This document shows, in pieces, positions 31,767 to 39,437 of a stretch of 64,000 bases of DNA. Within the stretch, counting starts at the first letter, position 1. Every line of letters begins with the position of its first letter. The position numbers and the translations under genes are program-made. Below the pieces are notes generated by a model. It was not told the origin of the DNA. It saw only the letters and a list, made by a program, of their open reading frames with translations, and ran no database searches. Origin of the DNA: a virus; IMG/VR virus record IMGVR_UViG_3300035680_000866, positions 1 to 64,000 of that record, one strand, 5' to 3'.

Positions 31767-32786
31767 TTATGCTCCTACAAAATGTGAGATGATTTCAAAA
31801 TGGTCTTCAAAGCATTCTTCGCTTCGAACCTCTGCAATAGGTACCCAACGTGCTTTCTCAGCATCGTCACTGCCTTTTACTTTTGGCAACTCACCGTCTG
31901 GCAGTTGGATGTGAAACGCATGTGTAATTATACGTCCTCTAGGACTTCTGTCAACCGCATCAAATACCTTACTGCGAACAATCGATCCACGCAACACCGG
32001 AGCAGGCACTTTAATCATAGTTTCTTCACGCAGTTCACGGATAGCCGCATCTTCAACTGACTTGTCGGTATTGGCGTTGACGTAGCCGCCTGGCAGTGCC
32101 CACAAGCCCTTGCCGGGCTCTGCACGGCGTTTGATCATCAGCACATGACCTGAACAGATCACAACACTATCAGCAGTGCTGAAGATTGGAGGATATGGCA
32201 ATGACGCATACTGTTTCTTATAGTTTGCAACAAACTCTCGCTCACGGATAATTTGTTCATATTCGGCATGGTGGCGGAATTCATCCAAGAACTCAAACAC
32301 AGTTTCTGGCACAACACCTTTAATGAACTTCATGTTGACATCACGCTTGAAGTAAAGATCACGAATGTCAACAGCACTAAGGAACTCAATCAGTTCCACG
32401 TTTTCATATCCCCATTGTGGGAACATGTCCAGATAGAAGCTACTGTCGTCTTTCTTGTGTCCAATAATACCAGTCTTGGTACCAAGGACTGCATACTTGC
32501 TGACAATGCCTTGGATACGCACTGCCCAGGCTTGATCGTTATAGATAGTGTCTACATTGGGTTCAATGTAGATTTGCATATTCAATCCACGGGTAGCCGA
32601 TTTGATCATGCCCGCACGTTCTGCACTTGTGAACGGATTCTTGTAAGTACGGGGTTGTGCGGCAGAACCAGTGATAATTACTAACTGTTCGCATAGGGCA
32701 GTGGCACGTTTTACAATCTCAAGGTGAGCACTGTGAAATGGTTGAAAGCGCCCAATGAGCACTAGGGTGTGATATTTTTTAGTCAT
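31767..32786 (-). CDS. nadM: bifunctional NMN adenylyltransferase/Nudix hydrolase
   Basis: 339 aa. The N-terminal nucleotidyltransferase has GRFQPFHSAH (the HxGH motif is HSAH), FTSAERAGMI and a later ISxx-like NPFTSAERAG region. The C-terminal Nudix domain (about 200-330) has the box GGYVNANTDKSVEDAAIRELREET. It converts NMN to NAD+ and probably hydrolyses ADP-ribose. With NAMPT this is a two-step NAD+ reconstitution pathway (the NARP2 type). Confidence 0.9.
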   Translation of the reverse strand: MTKKYHTLVLIGRFQPFHSAHLEIVKRATALCEQLVIITGSAAQPRTYKNPFTSAERAGMIKSATRGLNMQIYIEPNVDTIYNDQAWAVRIQGIVSKYAVLGTKTGIIGHKKDDSSFYLDMFPQWGYENVELIEFLSAVDIRDLYFKRDVNMKFIKGVVPETVFEFLDEFRHHAEYEQIIREREFVANYKKQYASLPYPPIFSTADSVVICSGHVLMIKRRAEPGKGLWALPGGYVNANTDKSVEDAAIRELREETMIKVPAPVLRGSIVRSKVFDAVDRSPRGRIITHAFHIQLPDGELPKVKGSDDAEKARWVPIAEVRSEECFEDHFEIISHFVGA

Positions 32787-33139
32787 TTTGTGCCTTCCAA
32801 CATGGCAAGTTTGCGGGCCAATTCTTTGCGAATTTGGGTAATCTCTGCTTTGGCTTTTGCTCGGGCTTCTGACATGATTTCAGTAGTTAGAATCACTTTA
32901 GCTTGGATCTCGACTTCCAGAACTTCGATACTGACAACGTCTCGACGCATGTAGTCTGTGCTGGAGAATATTGGAATCTTGTCCAGCGATTCCCAAGTTT
33001 TGTCTTGGGAGAAGTAAGGGCTCCAATACGGATAACCGCCTGAGTGTGAATCAGTGTCGTAATAGACACGCTTGCCTGCCTTGTCAATTGCTGACAACGC
33101 ATAGGTTTTTTTGATGGTGAATGTAGTTGCTTTTGACAT
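32783..33139 (-). CDS. phage protein, unknown
   Basis: 118 aa, with an aromatic central part (HSGGYPYWSPYFSQDKTW) and a C-terminal Ala/Lys/Glu helix. ATGA overlap with nadM places it in the NAD operon. No family recognised. Confidence 0.65.
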   Translation of the reverse strand: MSKATTFTIKKTYALSAIDKAGKRVYYDTDSHSGGYPYWSPYFSQDKTWESLDKIPIFSSTDYMRRDVVSIEVLEVEIQAKVILTTEIMSEARAKAKAEITQIRKELARKLAMLEGTK

Positions 33140-33195
33140 ACAAAAATCCTTTGTATAATGTACGCTCGGAGTCTATCTCTTTGCTGTATGTATTT

Positions 33196-33224
33196 ATTAT
33201 ACAGGGTTTTACGGACCCTGTAAA
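33196..33224 (-). promoter_or_regulatory. sigma70 promoter with hairpin in spacer
   Basis: TTTACA, 17 nt, TATAAT. The inverted repeat ACAGGGT/ACCCTGT covers the spacer and flanks, so the same DNA could terminate incoming and start new transcripts. Confidence 0.65.
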
Positions 33225-33241
33225 CCGGTTATTTTGCCAAA

Positions 33242-33748
33242 TTAACTGTTTAATACTTTAGCAACACTATTCATGACACTGGCAATACGTCCAATATCAC
33301 GAAGTTGTTCCACTGTGTAGCCTTCTGTCTTCAATGTCTCGTAATGTGCTTTCACACAGAAGTGACACTTACCGACAATGCTTGCGGCTAAACTGAATGC
33401 TTCAAAGTTGCTCTTGGTAGTTCCGCCATGATTGGCAATGGCGTTCATTCGCAACTGTGCCGGCAATCCTTTTAGACCAGGATCATCAGCCATTTCAACA
33501 AAGGGGTACCACGTGTTGTTTTGGCTCATAATTGAAGCGGCACACATAGCTGACTCTGCGTGGACAGGAGCATCCGCTAACAAGATGCCCAATACCTTAC
33601 CGTTACCAGTTGCAGCCAATGCAGCCACAGCACAACCTATGGCCACATCTGCATCCAATGTGCTACGAAGTAGCACAGCGTCAAGATTTAACTTAGTGTC
33701 TTTGGCATAGTCTGGCAACGCACCTTTTACTGATTCAATAAAGCTCAT
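33242..33748 (-). CDS. AhpD-like alkylhydroperoxidase
   Basis: 168 aa. KCHFCVKAHYETL is the CxxC-xx-H active site of AhpD/carboxymuconolactone decarboxylase proteins. Helical throughout, full family length. AhpD reduces AhpC-type peroxiredoxins in some bacteria; AhpC is two genes upstream. Confidence 0.85.
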   Translation of the reverse strand: MSFIESVKGALPDYAKDTKLNLDAVLLRSTLDADVAIGCAVAALAATGNGKVLGILLADAPVHAESAMCAASIMSQNNTWYPFVEMADDPGLKGLPAQLRMNAIANHGGTTKSNFEAFSLAASIVGKCHFCVKAHYETLKTEGYTVEQLRDIGRIASVMNSVAKVLNS

Positions 33749-33749
33749 T

Positions 33750-34400
33750 TTAATATTTTCCTGATGCTAATACGATTTGGCAAATGTGTTCCAATCGTTC
33801 AATGTGTTCAAATGCACGCCACGGACTTGTATCAATTGCTACCACGCCGTGGCCCTTGATGCCCACAATATCATACTTAATGTTACCCGCACTGTCTAAC
33901 TTAAGATTCTCATGGCAACGGTCAGCAAGCTCTTGACTAATTGGAGCAACATCACCCACATTAGGTGCTACCTTAGTGTAACGATTTAATTCTGGAAATG
34001 CTGAACTGATAGTACTTAAATCAATGCCGGCATGCATGGCCGCAATACAATAGGTAGGGTGTAAGTGAACTACTACTCTAACATCATTACTATGCTGACC
34101 CATATTCTTTTGTAAGCCAAAATGCAGAGGTAATTCTCCACTAGGTTTTAGCTTCTCACTGATGTCAGTATATGCCAATTCTTTCCAAGAATAGTATGGC
34201 CTAGGAGGTTGGTCATAGTAGCCTTGTTCAATACCAATCTTCTTAAACTGGTCTGGCTGCATGGTTTGCTTACGGACGCCACTGGGTGTGATATAAAAGT
34301 GATCACGGTCGTGATGGCGAATCGAAACATTGCCATCACGACTGGTAATCCAGTTGCGTCTATATGCTTCAACCAAAGTATCGCATATAGTCTCTAACAT
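33750..34400 (-). CDS. class II aldolase/adducin-family protein
   Basis: 216 aa. SRDGNVSIR, KPSGELPLHFGLQ, VVHLHPTYCIAAM (HxH zinc ligands) and GIKGHGVVAI (third His) match the fuculose/ribulose-phosphate aldolase or MtnB fold. Reaction not predictable. Lies between ahpD and ahpC with tight spacing, so probably one operon. Confidence 0.8.
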   Translation of the reverse strand: MLETICDTLVEAYRRNWITSRDGNVSIRHHDRDHFYITPSGVRKQTMQPDQFKKIGIEQGYYDQPPRPYYSWKELAYTDISEKLKPSGELPLHFGLQKNMGQHSNDVRVVVHLHPTYCIAAMHAGIDLSTISSAFPELNRYTKVAPNVGDVAPISQELADRCHENLKLDSAGNIKYDIVGIKGHGVVAIDTSPWRAFEHIERLEHICQIVLASGKY

Positions 34401-34939
34401 TACAGAGTCTCGCCGCCAACTGTGCGGTTACATGCACACAGTTCGCCAGTCTGCAGGGCATCAAGCACACGCAGGGTTTCTTCTGGACTACGACCAACGT
34501 TCAAGTTGTTGACTGTGACGTGTTGGATTTCGTTGTTTGGATCAACAATGAATGTAGCACGAAGTGCAGCACCTGCTGGAGCGTAGAATACGCCTAATTG
34601 CTCAATCAAGCTCAACTCACCACGCTGTGTATCAGCAAATTGAGTGTGTGTGATCTTCTTTAAATCTGGGTGAGCCGTTTGCCAAGCTGTCTTACAGAAT
34701 TCGTTATCGGTTGAACCGGTCAATAGAACGGCATCACGATCAAAAAAGTCATCTGTTAGTTTGTCGTATGCCACAATTTCTGTAGGGCATACAAATGTAA
34801 AGTCTTTTGGGTAGTATACGATTACTTTCCACTTGCCTGGCCAGCTCTCATCTGTAATTGTAAAGAAAGCGTCTTCTGGTTGTCCTGGCTTAACACCAGT
34901 GACTGCGAATGGGGCTAATTTGTCGCCAACTGTTTTCAT
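34400..34939 (-). CDS. ahpC: peroxiredoxin AhpC
   Basis: 179 aa from ATG 34939 (AAAGGAG upstream). Peroxidatic Cys in DFTFVCPTE, resolving Cys in ELCACNR near the C-terminus, catalytic Arg downstream; 2-Cys AhpC1 type. Would detoxify peroxides during infection with AhpD as reductant. Confidence 0.92.
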   Translation of the reverse strand: MKTVGDKLAPFAVTGVKPGQPEDAFFTITDESWPGKWKVIVYYPKDFTFVCPTEIVAYDKLTDDFFDRDAVLLTGSTDNEFCKTAWQTAHPDLKKITHTQFADTQRGELSLIEQLGVFYAPAGAALRATFIVDPNNEIQHVTVNNLNVGRSPEETLRVLDALQTGELCACNRTVGGETL

Positions 34940-34994
34940 AATATCTCCTTTGTGTGTGAAATGAAAAATTTGCAGAATTATTCTGCGTGTGTTT

Positions 34995-35023
34995 ATTGTA
35001 CAGTTATTTACAATAGCAATCAA
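34995..35023 (-). promoter_or_regulatory. sigma70-like promoter of ahpC operon
   Basis: TTGATT, 17 nt, TACAAT on the minus strand, about 55 nt before the ahpC start. Confidence 0.6.
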
Positions 35024-35074
35024 CTAAAAACTCATGGTTTTCCATTGATTTTTCCTATGTCAATAATAGGTTAT

Positions 35075-35293
35075 TCAAAAATCAAATAATCTTCGTTTCG
35101 GTGCGACGAAGTCTTTGGCAATTCTAGCACCTTCTAATCTCACAGCAGGATCTCGACTGTTAAGCATCTCGTTAATCAGTGCTGTCTTTGCCATGTCGTT
35201 CATAGTTTTATCACGACTGACACTTTTCTCTACATCTGGATTTGTTGCACATCCCGTTAAGAGCAGTGCTGTAATAATTATAATTGATTTCAT
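35075..35293 (-). CDS. small lipoprotein
   Basis: 72 aa with lipoprotein signal and lipobox LLTGC at about 11-15, then a short charged periplasmic part. Could be an outer-membrane spanin-type lysis lipoprotein, but the domain is not specific. Confidence 0.6.
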   Translation of the reverse strand: MKSIIIITALLLTGCATNPDVEKSVSRDKTMNDMAKTALINEMLNSRDPAVRLEGARIAKDFVAPKRRLFDF

Positions 35294-35294
35294 A

Positions 35295-35543
35295 TTATGT
35301 TTCTTTTAATTTAAATTTGATGTCTTTATGTTTGACTATGATAAACAAAGTTATTTTATCATTAACTCGTATAGGCAAATCTAAGTGTATAGTTACTTCC
35401 GGCCCGTCGATGTCGTTAATTTTGCGGTCATTACCTACTGTACCAACAAATGGGATTTTATTATAGTGACCAAATACACGATCACCTATGTTATAGGTAT
35501 GCTTGTATCCAATCTTGTTAAAATAATCAGTTTGATTGCCCAT
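35295..35543 (-). CDS. small beta-rich protein, unknown
   Basis: 82 aa from ATG 35543, which overlaps the upstream gene's 3' end. IGDRVFGHYNKIPFVGTV suggests an SH3/KOW-like barrel. Function unknown. Confidence 0.55.
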   Translation of the reverse strand: MGNQTDYFNKIGYKHTYNIGDRVFGHYNKIPFVGTVGNDRKINDIDGPEVTIHLDLPIRVNDKITLFIIVKHKDIKFKLKET

Positions 35544-35820
35544 ATACTTTCCAACAGTTATTTTCAACGTCCCAATGACGATTGTCATAAAGAGTTGCGT
35601 TAATGCTGTAGCCAAACAGACCCAGACCTAATGTTGCACCAGAATGGTCGCATCGTGTTCTTACTGTAAAATCAAATTCTACAATGCAACCATTTTTAAG
35701 CAGCTCGAACTCCCAATGCTTATTTTTAAAAGGAGTAGCACCATGCCAATGTCGGATGTTCTTAAAACTCTTCCAACCTTTAAATCGAGGATTCTGTATG
35801 GCAAAGGTAATCGCTATCAT
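35527..35820 (-). CDS. phage protein, unknown
   Basis: 97 aa, aromatic-rich (WKSFKNIRHWHG, FGYSINATLYDNRHWD). Coupled to its neighbours by overlaps at both ends. Confidence 0.6.
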   Translation of the reverse strand: MIAITFAIQNPRFKGWKSFKNIRHWHGATPFKNKHWEFELLKNGCIVEFDFTVRTRCDHSGATLGLGLFGYSINATLYDNRHWDVENNCWKVYGQSN

Positions 35821-36137
35821 TCGTCATCCTCATCGAGATCTCCGTCATGCATATGTCCGATAATATCTTCATCGTCTAGTGTTGCACCTAGCATCCGAAT
35901 GAGCCTAAGAACATCAGGGGGTCCTAGACTTAAAGTCATACTGGTTACATCAGTATGTAGAGTTAAAGTAGTTGATCCTGTTTCATTGTCGTAACCTACT
36001 CTATAGTGATCACGAAATTGATTTTTTGGAATATTAGGAATAGGAGGGATTGGATTAATTTTATTTTCCATATTTGTATACCCGTGATTTTGGTTCTCGT
36101 CTCTAGAGTTTTTAAAATTTTTAAACCAGTCAAACAT
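35817..36137 (-). CDS. phage protein with acidic tail, unknown
   Basis: 106 aa. Basic, Pro-rich N-terminus (INPIPPIPNIPK), a beta segment (TTLTLHTDVTSMTLSLGPPDV) and a very acidic end (DGDLDEDDE). No family recognised. Confidence 0.6.
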   Translation of the reverse strand: MFDWFKNFKNSRDENQNHGYTNMENKINPIPPIPNIPKNQFRDHYRVGYDNETGSTTLTLHTDVTSMTLSLGPPDVLRLIRMLGATLDDEDIIGHMHDGDLDEDDE

Positions 36138-36206
36138 ATTAACGTCCTAGATTATCTTGGTCAGCGGCAGGAATGTCAGACCCAGGCGTTGCCAAATTTA
36201 TCCAAA

Positions 36207-36488
36207 TTAAGATTCTGGATTAACTACAGAAATACCCTGATTTTGGAAATACATGATTAGAAATCGTTTAGCGGCCTGTGCATCAGATTTGCTTAGATTT
36301 TGGATAACTGTTTCAACTCTTACCAATTCTCCTGCTCGAATCTTTTGGTAAGTCTTGCTCATAACATCTAGAGATGCTTGTGCCCAAGACTCGTGAATTT
36401 CTACTTTGTTTTCGCCCACGTTTTTGCGGGCGTGAATACCGATTGAGCCGTCTCGGTAGTGACGAATTAATACATTATGTTCTTTCAT
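36207..36488 (-). CDS. phage protein, unknown
   Basis: 93 aa starting MKEHNVLIRHYRDGSIGIHARKN; soluble, mixed alpha/beta; ribosome-binding site AAGGAG. Function unknown. Confidence 0.6.
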   Translation of the reverse strand: MKEHNVLIRHYRDGSIGIHARKNVGENKVEIHESWAQASLDVMSKTYQKIRAGELVRVETVIQNLSKSDAQAAKRFLIMYFQNQGISVVNPES

Positions 36489-36533
36489 ACAATTTCTCCT
36501 TGTAAAATGCCGTTTCTCACAGCATAAAATTTA

Positions 36534-36635
36534 TTAACGCTTTTTTGCGGCTCGACGAGCCATTTCGTTTACAGTCTTTGGCTTTGGGGGCTTTTTGCCT
36601 TTTAAGATTTGACTGACTTTGCGTGGGCTTGGCAT
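36534..36635 (-). CDS. 33-aa basic microprotein
   Basis: MPSPRKVSQILKGKKPPKPK... rich in Lys, Arg and Pro, ending AARRAAKKR-like. Third of three overlapping micro-ORFs from one promoter. The AGG near the stop of the preceding ORF (AAAAAGGAAATAA) can act as ribosome-binding site. Likely binds nucleic acid or ribosomes. Confidence 0.5.
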   Translation of the reverse strand: MPSPRKVSQILKGKKPPKPKTVNEMARRAAKKR

Positions 36636-36638
36636 AAG

Positions 36639-36716
36639 TTATTTCCTTTTTTTGACAATTCGACGTGCAGTAGCACGTACTGATCGAGGATGATGTGCTC
36701 TAAATTTAGCCATCAT
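36639..36716 (-). CDS. 25-aa basic microprotein
   Basis: MMAKFRAHHPRSVRATARRI... with about 40% Arg/Lys/His. Its ATG overlaps the stop of the upstream micro-ORF (ATGA type), a sign of real translation. Confidence 0.5.
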   Translation of the reverse strand: MMAKFRAHHPRSVRATARRIVKKRK

Positions 36717-36787
36717 TTTTTCTTTCTAAGTTGGCGGCGAACTGCAACTTTAATTGGACTTGTTGCCCTATCTGATCTACGTGCCAT
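36713..36787 (-). CDS. 24-aa basic microprotein
   Basis: MARRSDRATSPIKVAVRRQL... preceded by an excellent ribosome-binding site (AAGGAG, 6 nt) and the promoter at 36806-36834. First of the micro-ORF trio. Confidence 0.55.
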   Translation of the reverse strand: MARRSDRATSPIKVAVRRQLRKKK

Positions 36788-36805
36788 GATTATCTCCTTG
36801 TGTTT

Positions 36806-36834
36806 AGTGTATTATTTATTGTTCAAGTTGTCAA
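36806..36834 (-). promoter_or_regulatory. sigma70 promoter of micro-ORF operon
   Basis: TTGACA, 17 nt, TACACT on the minus strand, about 20 nt before the first micro-ORF. Confidence 0.7.
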
Positions 36835-37351
36835 TGTTTAATTTACCCAAACTTTCTAGGTAGATGATTAACTTTTGTTGCTCATCTGACGACATATCTT
36901 GATAAAGATCAATGATAGTGGCTCTGCGTTCTTTATCCGAATTAGTATTTCCTCTATTTTCATTCAGACGCCTGCATCGGATACGTAGATTTCCTGGAAC
37001 ATCCTTGCCGCCGAGACTTTTTGGAACAATATGGTCTAGATTAGGAACATGCAGATAATCTGAGGTAATCAAATTTTTGCCCTTGCCCCAATCGTAATAA
37101 TATTCATTTACTCCGTCAGTCCATTTTATTGAATTCTCTTTATGATCTTCAATAAATTGATCTGCTTGCTCTCTAGTCCATTTATATTCTTTTGCGTAAT
37201 AACCGTAGACTGCTAGTTTAAAAAGAATAAACGGGTCGTCATGGTTATCACATACATAGTCATAAAGCTCGCCTGTAAAATAGGTACCTTCTTCACGCCC
37301 AGTAAAGAGGGACCTATTAGTTATAGCCTTGTTGATATCAATGTGGTTCAT
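36812..37351 (-). CDS. HNH endonuclease
   Basis: 179 aa. LDHIVPKSLGGKDVPGNLRIRCRRLNENRGN is the DHxxP...N...N form of the HNH motif, without a clear zinc knuckle. Could be a homing or free-standing nuclease. ATGA overlap with the ParB-like gene upstream. Confidence 0.8.
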   Translation of the reverse strand: MNHIDINKAITNRSLFTGREEGTYFTGELYDYVCDNHDDPFILFKLAVYGYYAKEYKWTREQADQFIEDHKENSIKWTDGVNEYYYDWGKGKNLITSDYLHVPNLDHIVPKSLGGKDVPGNLRIRCRRLNENRGNTNSDKERRATIIDLYQDMSSDEQQKLIIYLESLGKLNIDNLNNK

Positions 37352-38568
37352 GGCTTCTTAGGAATTGCTTTAAATCCTGCAAGTGCAACTTCAACATCTT
37401 GTCCATTGTAATTAATTGGTGCCCAATTAATTGTAGGATGTACAATTTTGCACAATTTACCAATACCGGCCGCAAGATATCTTGGCTCGGAGCAGTCTAG
37501 AAACTTACCGGCTTTAGCATTATTTTCCAAAAACTCACGAAATACTTTTTTAATATCTAAGTGCATGCCACTACGAACTGGATCTGTGTACTTGTAAGTA
37601 ATTGCTTCCTGAATGTTCCAATCCAACTCCATTGAATCAGAGATGGGTCCGTTGTTTTCTTGTTCACGCAAGTATTCCATAATTCCCCACGCATTTGCAG
37701 TAGAGAACGGTGCTTTGGCAAATATAGAACATACTATTCCCACCGCACGTTCGTAGATGTCGGCTCCGTAAACATCGTAGTATTTTAGCATGTTACCCAC
37801 GCCTGTACATTCTTTTGGTAACACATTATCCGTGCCTTTACCTTTTTCTACAAATCGACTTCCGTATCGAGCATGAATGTCAAACACATGTTCACATTTG
37901 ATATCTTCGGCAATTAAATCAGTTCGACCTTCTGCCTTACGTACTTGATTTCGTCGAACCTTAATTCGAAACTCGTCAAAAGGGCTAGCAGACAATGTAT
38001 GCAGATTGTCTGTTGCATACAGGTCAACGTCTACACTTTCAAAATCACTAACTTTCCATTCTACCGGAACTTCACGTACCCCAATAATAATACATGCAAG
38101 TGTTCGATGTTGACCATTATTAAGATTGTAAGTACCGTCACTGAGCTGCCGAGCCAGTCCCATTAATACATGACTAGGCTCAAATTCAAAGAGGATGTCC
38201 TGCAATAGATGGCGTAACTGAATGCCGCGCTGAACAGAATTGTTTTTATATGCCTTGGCAGTGTGAATATAATGAGAAGGGTCGCGGAAAATTCCCCCAT
38301 TTGACAAGGACATACACCAGTTAAGGTCAATACCATTTAGTGCCTTGGTATTCTTTAGTATTAACAGAATCTTGTTTGCAACCTGATAAAAGCTAGGACG
38401 TGGGCCAAGGTCGTCTGTTTCTACATATTCCGGTACTTTATCTAAAATAGCCTCTTTCTCAGCAGGAGTGAGTTTAGAAATATGTTTTCGAGCAGTGCGT
38501 GGTCCAAAAATTTGAATTAAGTCTTGCCCAAAATTATCTTTAGGGTCAGCATGTTGATTAAAAGCCAT
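37348..38568 (-). CDS. ParB/nuclease-like domain protein
   Basis: 406 aa from ATG 38568 (AAAGGA upstream). DGTYNLNNGQHRTLACIIIGVREVPVEW resembles the conserved GxxRxxA-type box of ParB/Srx-fold domains (DGQHR variant). The remainder is helical. Role unknown; paired with the HNH gene. Confidence 0.65.
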   Translation of the reverse strand: MAFNQHADPKDNFGQDLIQIFGPRTARKHISKLTPAEKEAILDKVPEYVETDDLGPRPSFYQVANKILLILKNTKALNGIDLNWCMSLSNGGIFRDPSHYIHTAKAYKNNSVQRGIQLRHLLQDILFEFEPSHVLMGLARQLSDGTYNLNNGQHRTLACIIIGVREVPVEWKVSDFESVDVDLYATDNLHTLSASPFDEFRIKVRRNQVRKAEGRTDLIAEDIKCEHVFDIHARYGSRFVEKGKGTDNVLPKECTGVGNMLKYYDVYGADIYERAVGIVCSIFAKAPFSTANAWGIMEYLREQENNGPISDSMELDWNIQEAITYKYTDPVRSGMHLDIKKVFREFLENNAKAGKFLDCSEPRYLAAGIGKLCKIVHPTINWAPINYNGQDVEVALAGFKAIPKKP

Positions 38569-38593
38569 ATCAAATCCTTTTGTGTGTAAGTCT

Positions 38594-38622
38594 TTATTAT
38601 ACAAGAAAAAACCAGTCCTGTC
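38594..38622 (-). promoter_or_regulatory. consensus promoter overlapping a terminator
   Basis: TTGACA, 17 nt, TATAAT on the minus strand. The -35 and spacer are formed by the terminator hairpin at 38603-38631. Confidence 0.8.
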
Positions 38623-38631
38623 AAGAACTGG
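38603..38631 (-). terminator. intrinsic terminator after exonuclease gene
   Basis: Hairpin AACCAGT/ACTGGTT with 10-nt loop and T-rich tail TTTTCTTG on the minus strand, directly after the exonuclease stop. Confidence 0.7.
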
Positions 38632-38641
38632 TTTATCCAAA

Positions 38642-39172
38642 TTATCTAGGACGGATCTTCATTTTACTGTAGATATTTTGGACACCTACTGCTTGTCGGA
38701 TAGCATCTTGCAGAGCATCGTGTTTCCCACCTTTGGGCATGTCCGGATCAAATCCTAGATCAAACAGAGTGCGAGTGTCGCGTAACTGCCAATAATTCCA
38801 CGGCAACGGCTTACCAAGTTGGCGATAGATGTTTTCGATAATTACTAAGTCAAAGGTAGCACCGTGTGACCAAAATGCATCACATCCCCAAGCAAACTTG
38901 TGAAACTGGTCCATTGCATCCGCAAGTGGAATTCGATTGTCTGGACTAAAGGCTTCTTCCATAATAACCGGATCTTGTTTACTCCACCAATCTAGTGTGT
39001 TTGGGTCAATTTCTCTACCCAATTTATCTTGGTCGTCGAGGTCAACACGGAAATAAATCTTCTCTCCATATCCGTTGCCCCAGGGATTAAAGTGTACAGC
39101 GCCTAAACTAAGGACAACTGCGTTTGGGGAGACAGCCATAGTCTCCATATCAATCATTAAGTGTTTTGCCAT
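38642..39172 (-). CDS. 3'-5' exonuclease (DnaQ-like, T4 DexA type)
   Basis: 176 aa from ATG 39172. HLMIDMETMAVSPNAVVLSLGAV gives the DxE motif, FWSHGATFDLVIIENIY the second Asp, and HDALQDAIRQA the terminal DAxxD. This order fits RNase T/DexA exonucleases. The promoter at 39179-39207 ends 6 nt before ATG, so the mRNA may be leaderless. Confidence 0.85.
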   Translation of the reverse strand: MAKHLMIDMETMAVSPNAVVLSLGAVHFNPWGNGYGEKIYFRVDLDDQDKLGREIDPNTLDWWSKQDPVIMEEAFSPDNRIPLADAMDQFHKFAWGCDAFWSHGATFDLVIIENIYRQLGKPLPWNYWQLRDTRTLFDLGFDPDMPKGGKHDALQDAIRQAVGVQNIYSKMKIRPR

Positions 39173-39178
39173 ACTGTA

Positions 39179-39207
39179 AGTATAACACACTTAATGATCT
39201 TTGTCAA
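39179..39207 (-). promoter_or_regulatory. sigma70 promoter of exonuclease gene
   Basis: TTGACA, 17 nt, TATACT on the minus strand, 6 nt from the start codon. Confidence 0.75.
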
Positions 39208-39437
39208 TACATTTTTTTAGGTAGTTCGTTATCGCGTAGTTTCTTTTGCCAACGAGATTTAGCTGCGCCTTTTTTTCGCTTTCTTTCGGTAGTTGGTTTT
39301 TCGTAAAACATTTTAGATCGGAGTGTTTCTAGTACTCCACTATCTTCTACCTTTTGTTTGAATTTTCTTAATGCCACATTTAATGGCAAGTCGCCAACGA
39401 TAACTTTATTACCGACTGCTTTATTTTGTTTGCTCAT
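39204..39437 (-). CDS. rpsU: ribosomal protein bS21 homologue
   Basis: 77 aa from ATG 39437. PLNVALRKFKQKVEDSGVL, MFYEKPTTERKRKKGAAKSR and the basic tail match bS21 closely. bS21 sits at the mRNA exit/anti-SD side of the 30S subunit, so a phage copy could bias initiation toward phage mRNAs. Start overlaps the clpX stop by 17 nt. Confidence 0.92.
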   Translation of the reverse strand: MSKQNKAVGNKVIVGDLPLNVALRKFKQKVEDSGVLETLRSKMFYEKPTTERKRKKGAAKSRWQKKLRDNELPKKMY

